The notes under the pieces were generated by a model. That model was not told the origin of the DNA. It ran no database searches and worked only from the letters and a program-made list of their open reading frames with translations. Made by a program: the position numbers and the translations under genes. From the NCBI GenBank assembly GCA_964462135.1, contig CAYWWK010000015.1, positions 1 to 45,694 on the forward strand: DNA of 45,694 nt, read 5' to 3'. Of this stretch, positions 8,336 to 16,810 are shown in pieces; position 1 is the first letter of the stretch; every line of letters starts with the position of its first letter. The DNA comes from MGBC163016 sp964462135. GTDB taxonomy: Bacteria > Actinomycetota > Coriobacteriia > Coriobacteriales > Eggerthellaceae.

Positions 8336-10275
8336 GAACTGCTCCCCTCTTTCGAAGAATGATCCTCATTATACTGCGCGATCACAGCGTAGAGATCCTC
8401 TGCAACCTCCTCAGGCACCACCTTGGCTGCCTTCAATTCCTCAAGCGAAGCCGCGCGCAAGGCCTTCATCGACTTGAAATGGCGGATCAGCGCCTTCTTG
8501 CGCACAGGTCCGATTCCAGGCACCTCATCCAGAAGAGAGGCGGTCATGCCCTTCCCCCGCAATTGCCGATGGAAGGTTATGGCGAAGCGATGCGCCTCGT
8601 CGCGAACCTGCTTCACCAGATAGAGCGATGCTGAACCACCGGGAAGCACCACCGGGCCGGTCTCCTGCCAAGGAACGAACAGCTCCTCATCGCGCTTCGC
8701 CAAGCCCACGACGGGTATGTCATCAATGCCCATCTCCTCGAACATGGTCAGGGCGGCAGTGAGCTGCGGCTTTCCTCCATCAAGAATGATGAGGTCCGGT
8801 TTCGAGCCGAATCGCTCATCAGCCATGCGCTCCTTCGCGTAACGGCGGCTCATCACCTCCTGCATGCTGAGAAAGTCGTTGGCCTCGTCAAGATCAGCCT
8901 TGATCTTGAAGCGACGGTATTGATTCTTGTCGGGTTTGCCTCCTGTGAACACCACCATTGATGCCACGGTGTAGGCACCATGCAACGTGGAGATATCGAA
9001 GCACTCTATCCGCATAGGCGGTCTGTCAAGAGCCAAGGCGCTTTCCAGTTGGGCCAGGGCATCATTGATGCGCTTGTCATCATAGTTGGTGCGCACCTTG
9101 TAACGCATGAGCGTATGCTTTGCATTGCGTTCAGCAAGATCAACCAGCTCTGACCTCTCACCACGCTGCGGTTCCACCAGACGCACTTTGGCGCCATGGA
9201 CTGAATCCAACCGCTCCGTCAGCCATTCAGCCATGACATCGGCATCATCAGGAAGATTGCGCAGGATGACCTCATGGGGAATGGAGGTGGTGGCATCGTA
9301 GTAGCGTAGAAGGAAGTTGCGCAGCAGATCCTCATCAGGGACATCCTTGCCCCGATTCAAGACGAACTCATTGGAATTGAGGATGCGTCCCTCTCGAATC
9401 TGGAAGACATGAACGCCCGCAACCGTCTCCTCGCGAAAGATACCCACAACATCAGCATCCAAGTTTTTGGAGGATACCGCATGCTGCCGTTCATTCTGCG
9501 ATGCCACCACCTCGATATTCGCCTTGATGCGGGCAGCGCGCTCGAAATCAAGGGCTGCTGCCGCCTCTTCCATATCGGATGTGAGCTCATCTAAGAATTC
9601 CTTGCGGTTTCCCGACAGGAAACGCTCGATACGGGCGACGTTCTGCGCGTATTCCTGTTGAGTGATCCTCCCGCAGCATGCTCCGGGACCCAGGCCCACA
9701 TGGGAATCGAAGCATTCAGTGCAACCCTTCATCACCGATGATGCATCAGGAAGGCAATCTTCGCGAGATGCATTGTGCGGGGTATCTCCGTATCCCAGAC
9801 GAGCAAGCCGCCGCTCCATCGCGCGCCATTCCGCACACGTTGCCGCACAAAGGGGAACAACCCGTCGCGCTATGTCGATCAAGCGCCTCGCAGCACGTGA
9901 ATCAGTGAAGGGTCCGAAATAGCGCGAGGTCCTTTTATGCTTCTCACGCGTGTATTTGATAGAGGGGAAGGCGTTGCCTTTGGTGATGCAGATGAAAGGA
10001 TAACTCTTGTCATCCTTGAAATCAGCATTGTAGAACGGCGAATACTGATTGATGAGGTTCTTCTCCAATATCAATGATTCATGTTCGTTCTCAACGACGA
10101 TGTATTCGAAGGAATGGATGCGCTCAACGAGAAGGGGAATCTTCGCACGACTGTCTTGGAAGTTGACGTATTGACGCATGCGGGCGCGCAGCTGCTTCGC
10201 CTTGCCCACATAGATCACTTCCCCGTCGGCGTCCTTCCAAAGATAGACGCCTGGCTCCGCTGGCACCTTCGCCAA
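8332..10275 (-). CDS. uvrC: Excinuclease ABC subunit C
   Basis: UvrC makes both incisions around UvrAB-marked DNA damage. Domains in order are an N-terminal GIY-YIG nuclease (GVYLW...VIYVGKAKQLRARMRQY), a Cys-rich segment (CAATCAEW, CTECF, ACCG), a UVR motif (ALDFERAARIKANIE), a C-terminal RNase H-like nuclease (IECFDISTLHG, LIILDGGKPQL) and helix-hairpin-helix repeats (EVPGIGPVRKKALIRHFKS). The only canonical in-frame start is TTG 10275, but the frame stays open 29 codons further up to a TGA at 10363-10365. That extension encodes EKIDRIKAEL, which resembles the N-terminal helix of other UvrC proteins. Initiation may therefore be non-canonical or further upstream. uvrC heads the rapZ-yvcK-whiA cluster. 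Confidence 0.94.
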   Translation of the reverse strand: MAKVPAEPGVYLWKDADGEVIYVGKAKQLRARMRQYVNFQDSRAKIPLLVERIHSFEYIVVENEHESLILEKNLINQYSPFYNADFKDDKSYPFICITKGNAFPSIKYTREKHKRTSRYFGPFTDSRAARRLIDIARRVVPLCAATCAEWRAMERRLARLGYGDTPHNASREDCLPDASSVMKGCTECFDSHVGLGPGACCGRITQQEYAQNVARIERFLSGNRKEFLDELTSDMEEAAAALDFERAARIKANIEVVASQNERQHAVSSKNLDADVVGIFREETVAGVHVFQIREGRILNSNEFVLNRGKDVPDEDLLRNFLLRYYDATTSIPHEVILRNLPDDADVMAEWLTERLDSVHGAKVRLVEPQRGERSELVDLAERNAKHTLMRYKVRTNYDDKRINDALAQLESALALDRPPMRIECFDISTLHGAYTVASMVVFTGGKPDKNQYRRFKIKADLDEANDFLSMQEVMSRRYAKERMADERFGSKPDLIILDGGKPQLTAALTMFEEMGIDDIPVVGLAKRDEELFVPWQETGPVVLPGGSASLYLVKQVRDEAHRFAITFHRQLRGKGMTASLLDEVPGIGPVRKKALIRHFKSMKALRAASLEELKAAKVVPEEVAEDLYAVIAQYNEDHSSKEGSSS

Positions 10276-10538
10276 TTCAGCCTTGATGCGATCGATCTTC
10301 TCCTGCTGTGTTTCGGTTTCGCGTGGGATGACGATTCCCTTTCCCTCGTTCCCGTGAGATGCTCAATTGTATGGGAACCGCCCCTTCGCGTCTTCGTGAC
10401 GCTTGAATTCAACATTTCGAAAACATGAGATTCAATCTTTTGCAACTCATACGCCTTGCCAGACTGCGAACAGGGTGAATGGATAGACTCGTGCTTGGGA
10501 AGCGAAACGATCGGACAACCGGCAAGGAGGCACTCATC

Positions 10539-10856
10539 ATGACGTACGATCATCTCTATGAAAAGATGCTGAAGGAGCAAGCGAAATTCATGCCCGGCAT
10601 CGAAAGGATCCAATCCGAAGGAAAGATGCCCGAAGACCTTGCGAAAGCGCTTGCAGGCATAGAGCAGTGGAACACTGAGGCCGATCAGAAACTCGGCAAT
10701 GCCGAAGCACCCCAGATGGCCCCGAATATCGATCCTGTGAATGCCTTCTCCAATGCTTTGGGTACGTACAGTGGCATGTTCACCGACAGCGAACGAGGCG
10801 CCATCCAACGATATCAGGAATATGCTGAGGCCATGTTCAATCTGCTGGAGTGCTAA
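10539..10856 (+). CDS. Small hypothetical protein, helical
   Basis: This 105-residue soluble protein was not recognised. ATG 10539 is chosen because GGAGG lies nine bases upstream; the frame is open further but has no such site. The sequence is charged and predicted mostly helical (YDHLYEKMLKEQAKFMPGIERIQ, GAIQRYQEYAEAMFNLLEC). It has no signal peptide, no membrane segment and one C-terminal cysteine. It is transcribed away from uvrC and converges on the patatin-like gene with only 15 bases between the stop codons. Codon use matches the neighbours, so it is probably a real gene of unknown role. Confidence 0.7.
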   Translation: MTYDHLYEKMLKEQAKFMPGIERIQSEGKMPEDLAKALAGIEQWNTEADQKLGNAEAPQMAPNIDPVNAFSNALGTYSGMFTDSERGAIQRYQEYAEAMFNLLEC

Positions 10857-10871
10857 GGGAACCGGGCAATC

Positions 10872-11816
10872 CTAAAGACCCAGCCATTCCTTCCAAGCTT
10901 CCACCTCCCGCCTCGCTTGCTCCTGTCCGGCTGCAAGCGAGGCGTTCAGCTGTTCAAGGTTGGTTGTGTGGTTCGTAACGTTCATCTCATCGGGATAGAA
11001 CACATACGCCGCCCCCGACTCTTCCAGTTTCTCCAGCTTGTCACAAAGATCGTTGTAACCCCTCCAGCGCTCTTCCATACGCTCAACCGCATTCGGCATG
11101 GTCTTGAACGCGCGTTTCGTGACCATCCCAACAAGAGGGTTCTGTTTCTTCTTGCGATAACCCCTCGGCTGCGTGCGCACGACGAACAGGCGGTCGAAGC
11201 CATCTTCGATGGCAGGAAGAATGCACAGTCCGCAGTTCTTGGAAAGGCCACCATCCAGATACAGTCGCCCATCCACATGAGCCGGTTCCATGAAGCCAGG
11301 AAGGGACGAGGAGGCGCGCACCTTCTTCATCATATCCGCACAGTCAGCCATGTCATCCTTGGTCCAGAAAACACTCTGTCCAGCAATCACATCAAAGGCC
11401 TCGATATGCACCTCGGCAGGATTGGCGCAGAACATCTCCCAATCGAAGCCCATGGGTTCATCAGCGTCACCATAGCGTGTGACGGCCTGCTCGTAGATCC
11501 ATGGACCATCGAAGAAATACTGCCCCTGCAGCAGACGATGCCATCCGATGTGGTCAGGATTGTCCACATAGCTTGTGAAGGATGCCTCCGTACGAGGAAC
11601 ATCCCGAGACAGATAGTTCACCGCATTGCTGGCTCCAGCAGAGACGCCATAGACGTGGCCGAAGTTAATATCCTCTTCGATGAGCTTCGCCGCCACCGCT
11701 GAAGTGCAGCTTGCTCTCATGCCTCCGCCTTCGAAGATGAGCGCGACATCAGGCACATTCACGACAGGGATGTCTTGTATTCCCTTTCCATACTTCATGG
11801 CTGCAAAGTTTAGCAT
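10872..11816 (-). CDS. Patatin-like phospholipase family protein
   Basis: This 314-residue predicted serine acyl hydrolase has the oxyanion loop FEGGGMRA (about residues 29-36), the nucleophile elbow GVSAGAS (Ser about 60) and the catalytic aspartate in DGGLSKN, the patatin Ser-Asp dyad. Between these lie a TEASF segment and DHIGWHRLL, as in bacterial YjjU-type patatin proteins. The substrate is probably a lipid or ester but cannot be told from sequence. No signal peptide is evident. ATG 11816 has GGAG nine bases upstream; ATG 11798 is an alternative start. It is divergent from the RNA helicase. Confidence 0.88.
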   Translation of the reverse strand: MLNFAAMKYGKGIQDIPVVNVPDVALIFEGGGMRASCTSAVAAKLIEEDINFGHVYGVSAGASNAVNYLSRDVPRTEASFTSYVDNPDHIGWHRLLQGQYFFDGPWIYEQAVTRYGDADEPMGFDWEMFCANPAEVHIEAFDVIAGQSVFWTKDDMADCADMMKKVRASSSLPGFMEPAHVDGRLYLDGGLSKNCGLCILPAIEDGFDRLFVVRTQPRGYRKKKQNPLVGMVTKRAFKTMPNAVERMEERWRGYNDLCDKLEKLEESGAAYVFYPDEMNVTNHTTNLEQLNASLAAGQEQARREVEAWKEWLGL

Positions 11817-11842
11817 GACCGTCTGCTCCGCTCTGCTCTGTC

Positions 11843-11873
11843 TTGGTCAGAATGAGGGAATGTCCTCTATAAT
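11843..11873 (+). promoter_or_regulatory. Promoter of the DEAD-box helicase
   Basis: A perfect -10 box TATAAT (11868-11873) lies 19 bases after TTGGTC (11843-11848), or 18 bases after TGGTCA. It would start transcription near 11880 and give a leader of about 30 bases before ATG 11911. The ribosome site there is poor (GGAT). Confidence 0.5.
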
Positions 11874-11910
11874 CAACAGTTCAATCACTCGCGTCGGATA
11901 TGGATCATTC

Positions 11911-13401
<1,491 letters not shown>

Positions 13402-13463
13402 TCGCCGCTCTCCGGCATCGAAGGAAGCGCCGCAGAGGGGCCGAAGCCGATTCAGCAGGGCCA

Positions 13464-13494
13464 GAAACCCATGATATACACCATCATGGGTTTC
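13464..13494 (+). terminator. Hairpin downstream of the helicase
   Basis: GAAACCCATGAT (13464-13475) pairs with ATCATGGGTTTC (13483-13494) across a seven-base loop, a perfect 12-bp stem. The T-run on the plus strand is only TTT within the stem end, so it is a modest intrinsic terminator or a 3'-end stabiliser of the helicase mRNA. Confidence 0.5.
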
Positions 13495-13550
13495 GCCAAC
13501 CCGATGCCAAGGCGAGACCCCCTCATCCAGGAAAGATTCCATGTCCGCAA

Positions 13551-13588
13551 ATGCAAAAGGACTGCACCAGATGCCTGGTGCAGTCCTT
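13551..13588 (-). terminator. Intrinsic terminator of gdhA
   Basis: AAGGACTGCACCA (13557-13569) and TGGTGCAGTCCTT (13576-13588) form a perfect 13-bp stem with a six-base loop. On the minus strand the stem runs into TTTTGCAT. It sits 27 bases after the gdhA stop codon. Confidence 0.85.
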
Positions 13589-13615
13589 GATGCTGCTTGA
13601 AGCTTGCGAGCGTCT

Positions 13616-14947
13616 TTACACGACACCCTCTGCCATCATGGCATCGGCAACCTTCTCGAAGCCTGCGATGTTGGCGCCCATCACATAGTCGCCCTCATGA
13701 CCATAGCGCTTGGCTGCATCATCAATGGCATGGAATATGTTCACCATGATGCCCTTGAGCTTGGCGTCAACCTCTTCGAAGGTCCAGGAGAGCCGTTCGG
13801 AATTCTGCGACATCTCAAGACCGGACGTGGCGACCCCGCCTGCATTGGCGGCTTTGCCCGGGATGAACGCCACTCCATTGTCCTGCAGGTATTCCGTAGC
13901 CTCGATGGTCGTCGGCATGTTGGCGCCTTCGGCCAGCAAGGTGCAGCCGTTCTTGACGAGCGTCTGCACATCATCCAGGAAGACCTCGTTTTGCGTCGCG
14001 CAAGGCAAGGCGATGTCGCAGGGCACGCTCCACACGCCGCGACCCTCATGGTACTCCACACCGCTCTTGCGTTGAGCATATTCAGAGATGCGGCCGCGCT
14101 CGACCTCTTTGATCTGCTTGACCAGATCAACATCAATGCCCGCAGGATCATGGATCCATCCCGTTGAGTCAGACATGGTCACTGGCTTCGCGCCCAACTG
14201 GATTGACTTCTGAGCAGCATAGATGGCCACATTGCCAGAGCCAGAGATGCAAACGGTCTTGTCCTGGAGGGTCTCTCCCTTGCTTTTCAAGTACTCGTCG
14301 ACGATGTAGACAAGGCCATAACCGGTAGCCTCAGTGCGCGCCAAGGAACCACCGAAGGACAATCCCTTGCCGGTCAGCACGCCTTCAAAGACATTCCGGA
14401 TCTTCTTGTACTGGCCGAACATGAAACCTATCTCACGGGCACCGGTGCCGATATCCCCCGCTGGCACATCGGCGTCCGCACCGATGTGGCGCTGTAACTC
14501 GGTCATGAATGCCTGGCAGAAACGCATGACTTCCATGTCGGACTTTCCCTTGGGATTGAAGTCGCAGCCACCCTTGCCACCACCCATGGGAAGCGTGGTA
14601 AGGGAATTCTTGAAGATCTGCTCAAAGCCAAGGAACTTGATGATGCCGAGGTTCACTGAAGGGTGCAGACGAAGACCACCCTTGTAAGGCCCGATTGCAG
14701 AATTGAACTGCACGCGGAAGGCACGATTCACCTGGACATTGCCAGCGTCATCCACCCAAGGCACCCGGAAGATGATGACGCGCTCCGGCTCGACCAGACG
14801 CTCAAGCAAGCTTGCCTTCTCGTACTCAGGGTGTGCTTCGATGACAGGTTCAAGCGATTGCATGACCTCTGTCACCGCTTGGATGAACTCCGGCTGTTCG
14901 GGGTTCTTTGCTTTCACCTCTTCGATGATTCTCTCCGTGTACTTCAA
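13616..14947 (-). CDS. gdhA: NADP-type glutamate dehydrogenase
   Basis: This 443-residue hexameric enzyme catalyses reductive amination of 2-oxoglutarate to glutamate or the reverse. Seen are the substrate-binding KGGLRLHPSVN and LPMGGGKGG (catalytic lysines), PAGDIGTGAREIG, and the dinucleotide motif ISGSGNVAIYAA. Length and motifs fit the small hexameric GdhA class. The start is taken as TTG 14947, because AAGGAG lies seven bases upstream and the protein then begins KYTERIIEEVKAKNPEQPEF like homologs. The upstream GTG 14971 has no ribosome site and would itself contain the Shine-Dalgarno sequence. It is monocistronic, with its own promoter and terminator, and links nitrogen assimilation to amino-acid catabolism. 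Confidence 0.95.
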   Translation of the reverse strand: MKYTERIIEEVKAKNPEQPEFIQAVTEVMQSLEPVIEAHPEYEKASLLERLVEPERVIIFRVPWVDDAGNVQVNRAFRVQFNSAIGPYKGGLRLHPSVNLGIIKFLGFEQIFKNSLTTLPMGGGKGGCDFNPKGKSDMEVMRFCQAFMTELQRHIGADADVPAGDIGTGAREIGFMFGQYKKIRNVFEGVLTGKGLSFGGSLARTEATGYGLVYIVDEYLKSKGETLQDKTVCISGSGNVAIYAAQKSIQLGAKPVTMSDSTGWIHDPAGIDVDLVKQIKEVERGRISEYAQRKSGVEYHEGRGVWSVPCDIALPCATQNEVFLDDVQTLVKNGCTLLAEGANMPTTIEATEYLQDNGVAFIPGKAANAGGVATSGLEMSQNSERLSWTFEEVDAKLKGIMVNIFHAIDDAAKRYGHEGDYVMGANIAGFEKVADAMMAEGVV

Positions 14948-15007
14948 ATCACCGCTCCTTACCTCGCGCACTTGGCATCCAAGTGCTCATCTGGTTTACA
15001 TAATCGG

Positions 15008-15013
15008 ATTATA
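15008..15013 (-). promoter_or_regulatory. -10 box upstream of gdhA
   Basis: A perfect TATAAT on the minus strand lies about 60 bases before the gdhA start codon. No good TTGACA-like hexamer is found at 16-18 bases, so the promoter may need an activator or use an extended contact. Confidence 0.45.
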
Positions 15014-15089
15014 GAATCTCGGACCTGAAAGCATGGTTGATTTAATACCGTTGAAACAAAAGCGAACCAAATGTCTCGAAAATATGGCT

Positions 15090-16007
15090 TCAGATGGAAG
15101 CGGCCTCATCGGAATGCGAATACGTGACCAAAAACACCATCGCGATGATGAGCACCAAGCCAAGGATGTCCCATACGGTTATCACGGTCCCTGTCCACAG
15201 GGCGGCAATGAACGTCCCCGCTACCGGTTCTGAGCATGCAAGCAGGCTTGCGCGCATGGGACCAGCATCCTTCACTCCTTGGATATAGAGGAAATAGGCT
15301 GCGATGGTGCCGATGCCTACAAGCCCTGCGAAGACAAGCCAGCCATCCCAGGGAAGGCTGACCTCATAGGTCCAAGGCCTTGTCACCAAAGAGCATGCGA
15401 TGCAGCCGAACAGCATTCCATAGCCATTGACCACGCAGGTGCCGTAGCGCTCCAAGGGTCTTTCAGGCAGCAGATTGTACAAAGCGGTGACGAAGGCAGA
15501 GGCTATGCCCCAGAACAGACCGAGAAACGGCATGTTCAATGCAGTGAGATCCCCTTGGGTCGCTATTGCCACCACTCCTGCGAAAGCCAAGACGACTCCC
15601 GCCAGCTCTTTGACCGAAGGAGCGCGCCGAAAACGGAAGCAGAGCCAAAGCATCACGAATACCACATTCAATTGCTCCAGCGTGAGTGCCGTCGCGGCAC
15701 CTGCATAGTCAATGGCCAAAAGATAGAAATACTGCATCAGGAAGACGCCCAATACACCGAACAGGGCAATGCGGAAGAGCATGGAGCGATCATGCAATGC
15801 CGCTCGAAGACGGTCCCGTTCCGTAACTGCCGCGAAGCCCAGAAAGAACAGGCATCCCACGAGCATCCGCAAGGGAGTCAACCACTCGACGGGAGCCGCG
15901 AAGCGATGCATGAGCACTTCTCCGCAATTCCCCGAGAAGCCCCAGAATATTCCGCCGAGCAAGGCGCAGACGATCCCTCGTTTGAGATGGGGGTAACCGT
16001 TCGGCAT
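15090..16007 (-). CDS. EamA/DMT-family transporter
   Basis: This 305-residue integral membrane protein has ten predicted helices arranged as two EamA repeats. Recognisable features are GIFWGFSGNCGE near the N-terminus, LRMLVGCLFF, DYAGAATALTLEQLNVVFVMLW, and in the second repeat GIGTIAAYFLYIQGVKDAGPMRASLLACSEPVAGTF, the usual EamA signature. Members export amino acids, metabolites or drugs; the substrate is unknown here. The ATG lies six bases after the stop of the upstream membrane-anchored protein, so the two are probably translated from one message. Confidence 0.9.
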   Translation of the reverse strand: MPNGYPHLKRGIVCALLGGIFWGFSGNCGEVLMHRFAAPVEWLTPLRMLVGCLFFLGFAAVTERDRLRAALHDRSMLFRIALFGVLGVFLMQYFYLLAIDYAGAATALTLEQLNVVFVMLWLCFRFRRAPSVKELAGVVLAFAGVVAIATQGDLTALNMPFLGLFWGIASAFVTALYNLLPERPLERYGTCVVNGYGMLFGCIACSLVTRPWTYEVSLPWDGWLVFAGLVGIGTIAAYFLYIQGVKDAGPMRASLLACSEPVAGTFIAALWTGTVITVWDILGLVLIIAMVFLVTYSHSDEAASI

Positions 16008-16013
16008 GCCAGA

Positions 16014-16754
16014 TCAGAGCGAATCGATCGATTTGACGGAGGGAACGTTGTTCGAGGAAAGCAGGACGACCCCAACGCTCCCCTGCTCCGGCGAATTGAC
16101 CATGACCGTATCGTCCTCTGGCTCATTCAGCACCGAATAAGCATGGGACCCGTCAGTCAAGATGACAACATCTATCCCATCATAGGAAGAAACCAGTGCC
16201 GGGCGTGATGCGATGCAGAGTATGCTCTCGGCTCCCACCTCCTTGAGGGCATCGATCTTCTGTTCAAGCTCCGATTCGGGTATACGGGCAGTCAGAGAGA
16301 AGACACCTATCCGCTTGCCATTCACGTTGAAGACATGAGGCTGTTCGTAGCGGACACCCTTCTTGGAGAGATCAAGGGTGAGCACATGGGCACCTCGCGT
16401 CTCGTAAAGGTCACGGACATCGGACACGAAGACACGCCCTGCGTCGATTCCCTCCACTTCCTGAGTGAGATTCAAAAGCTCAACGCCAAGGCCCATCTGA
16501 CGATCCGCTTCAGTGATCCTGCCCTTCTCGTCTTTGGAAAGGGACTTCTCCTGATCAGTTGATTCCGGTTCAGCTACACCGCTGTATACGATCACCGTGT
16601 AATCACCCAGCTGACCAACGCTGTCGTCAACCGCCGTTGCGGCAACAGACCAGCCCCTTCCTGTGGAGAAATAACTCAAGAGGATGGCTGCCCCCGCCAG
16701 AACAAGCACGAAGAAGATGACGAGCGCGATTCTTTCACGGGTCGTTTTGCTCAT
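16014..16754 (-). CDS. Membrane-anchored protein, degenerate phosphoesterase-like
   Basis: This 246-residue protein has one N-terminal membrane helix (about residues 9-31) and an extracytoplasmic domain. I did not recognise the family with confidence. The pattern GDYTVIVYSG, VNGKRIGVFSLTARI, ALKEVGAESILCIAS and YDGIDVVILTDGSHAYS follows the second half of a UshA/YfkN-type metallophosphoesterase domain, where a Gly-His-Ser-His motif is expected. The usual metal ligands (Asp-x-His, Gly-Asn-His) are missing, so it would be catalytically dead or only distantly related. There is no Shine-Dalgarno sequence, and a TATAAT lies six bases before the ATG, suggesting a leaderless message. It is followed by the EamA transporter gene. 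Confidence 0.65.
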   Translation of the reverse strand: MSKTTRERIALVIFFVLVLAGAAILLSYFSTGRGWSVAATAVDDSVGQLGDYTVIVYSGVAEPESTDQEKSLSKDEKGRITEADRQMGLGVELLNLTQEVEGIDAGRVFVSDVRDLYETRGAHVLTLDLSKKGVRYEQPHVFNVNGKRIGVFSLTARIPESELEQKIDALKEVGAESILCIASRPALVSSYDGIDVVILTDGSHAYSVLNEPEDDTVMVNSPEQGSVGVVLLSSNNVPSVKSIDSL

Positions 16755-16760
16755 AGGGGA

Positions 16761-16766
16761 ATTATA
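16761..16766 (-). promoter_or_regulatory. -10 box giving a leaderless start
   Basis: TATAAT on the minus strand ends six bases before the ATG at 16754, so the expected first transcribed base is the A of the start codon. Upstream lies an inverted repeat CCGC-ATTGAA-GCGG that could be an operator. No consensus -35 box is visible. Confidence 0.4.
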
Positions 16767-16810
16767 TACCGCTTCAATGCGGCTCTGGTAGGCACGAGGC
16801 TGAATGAAGG

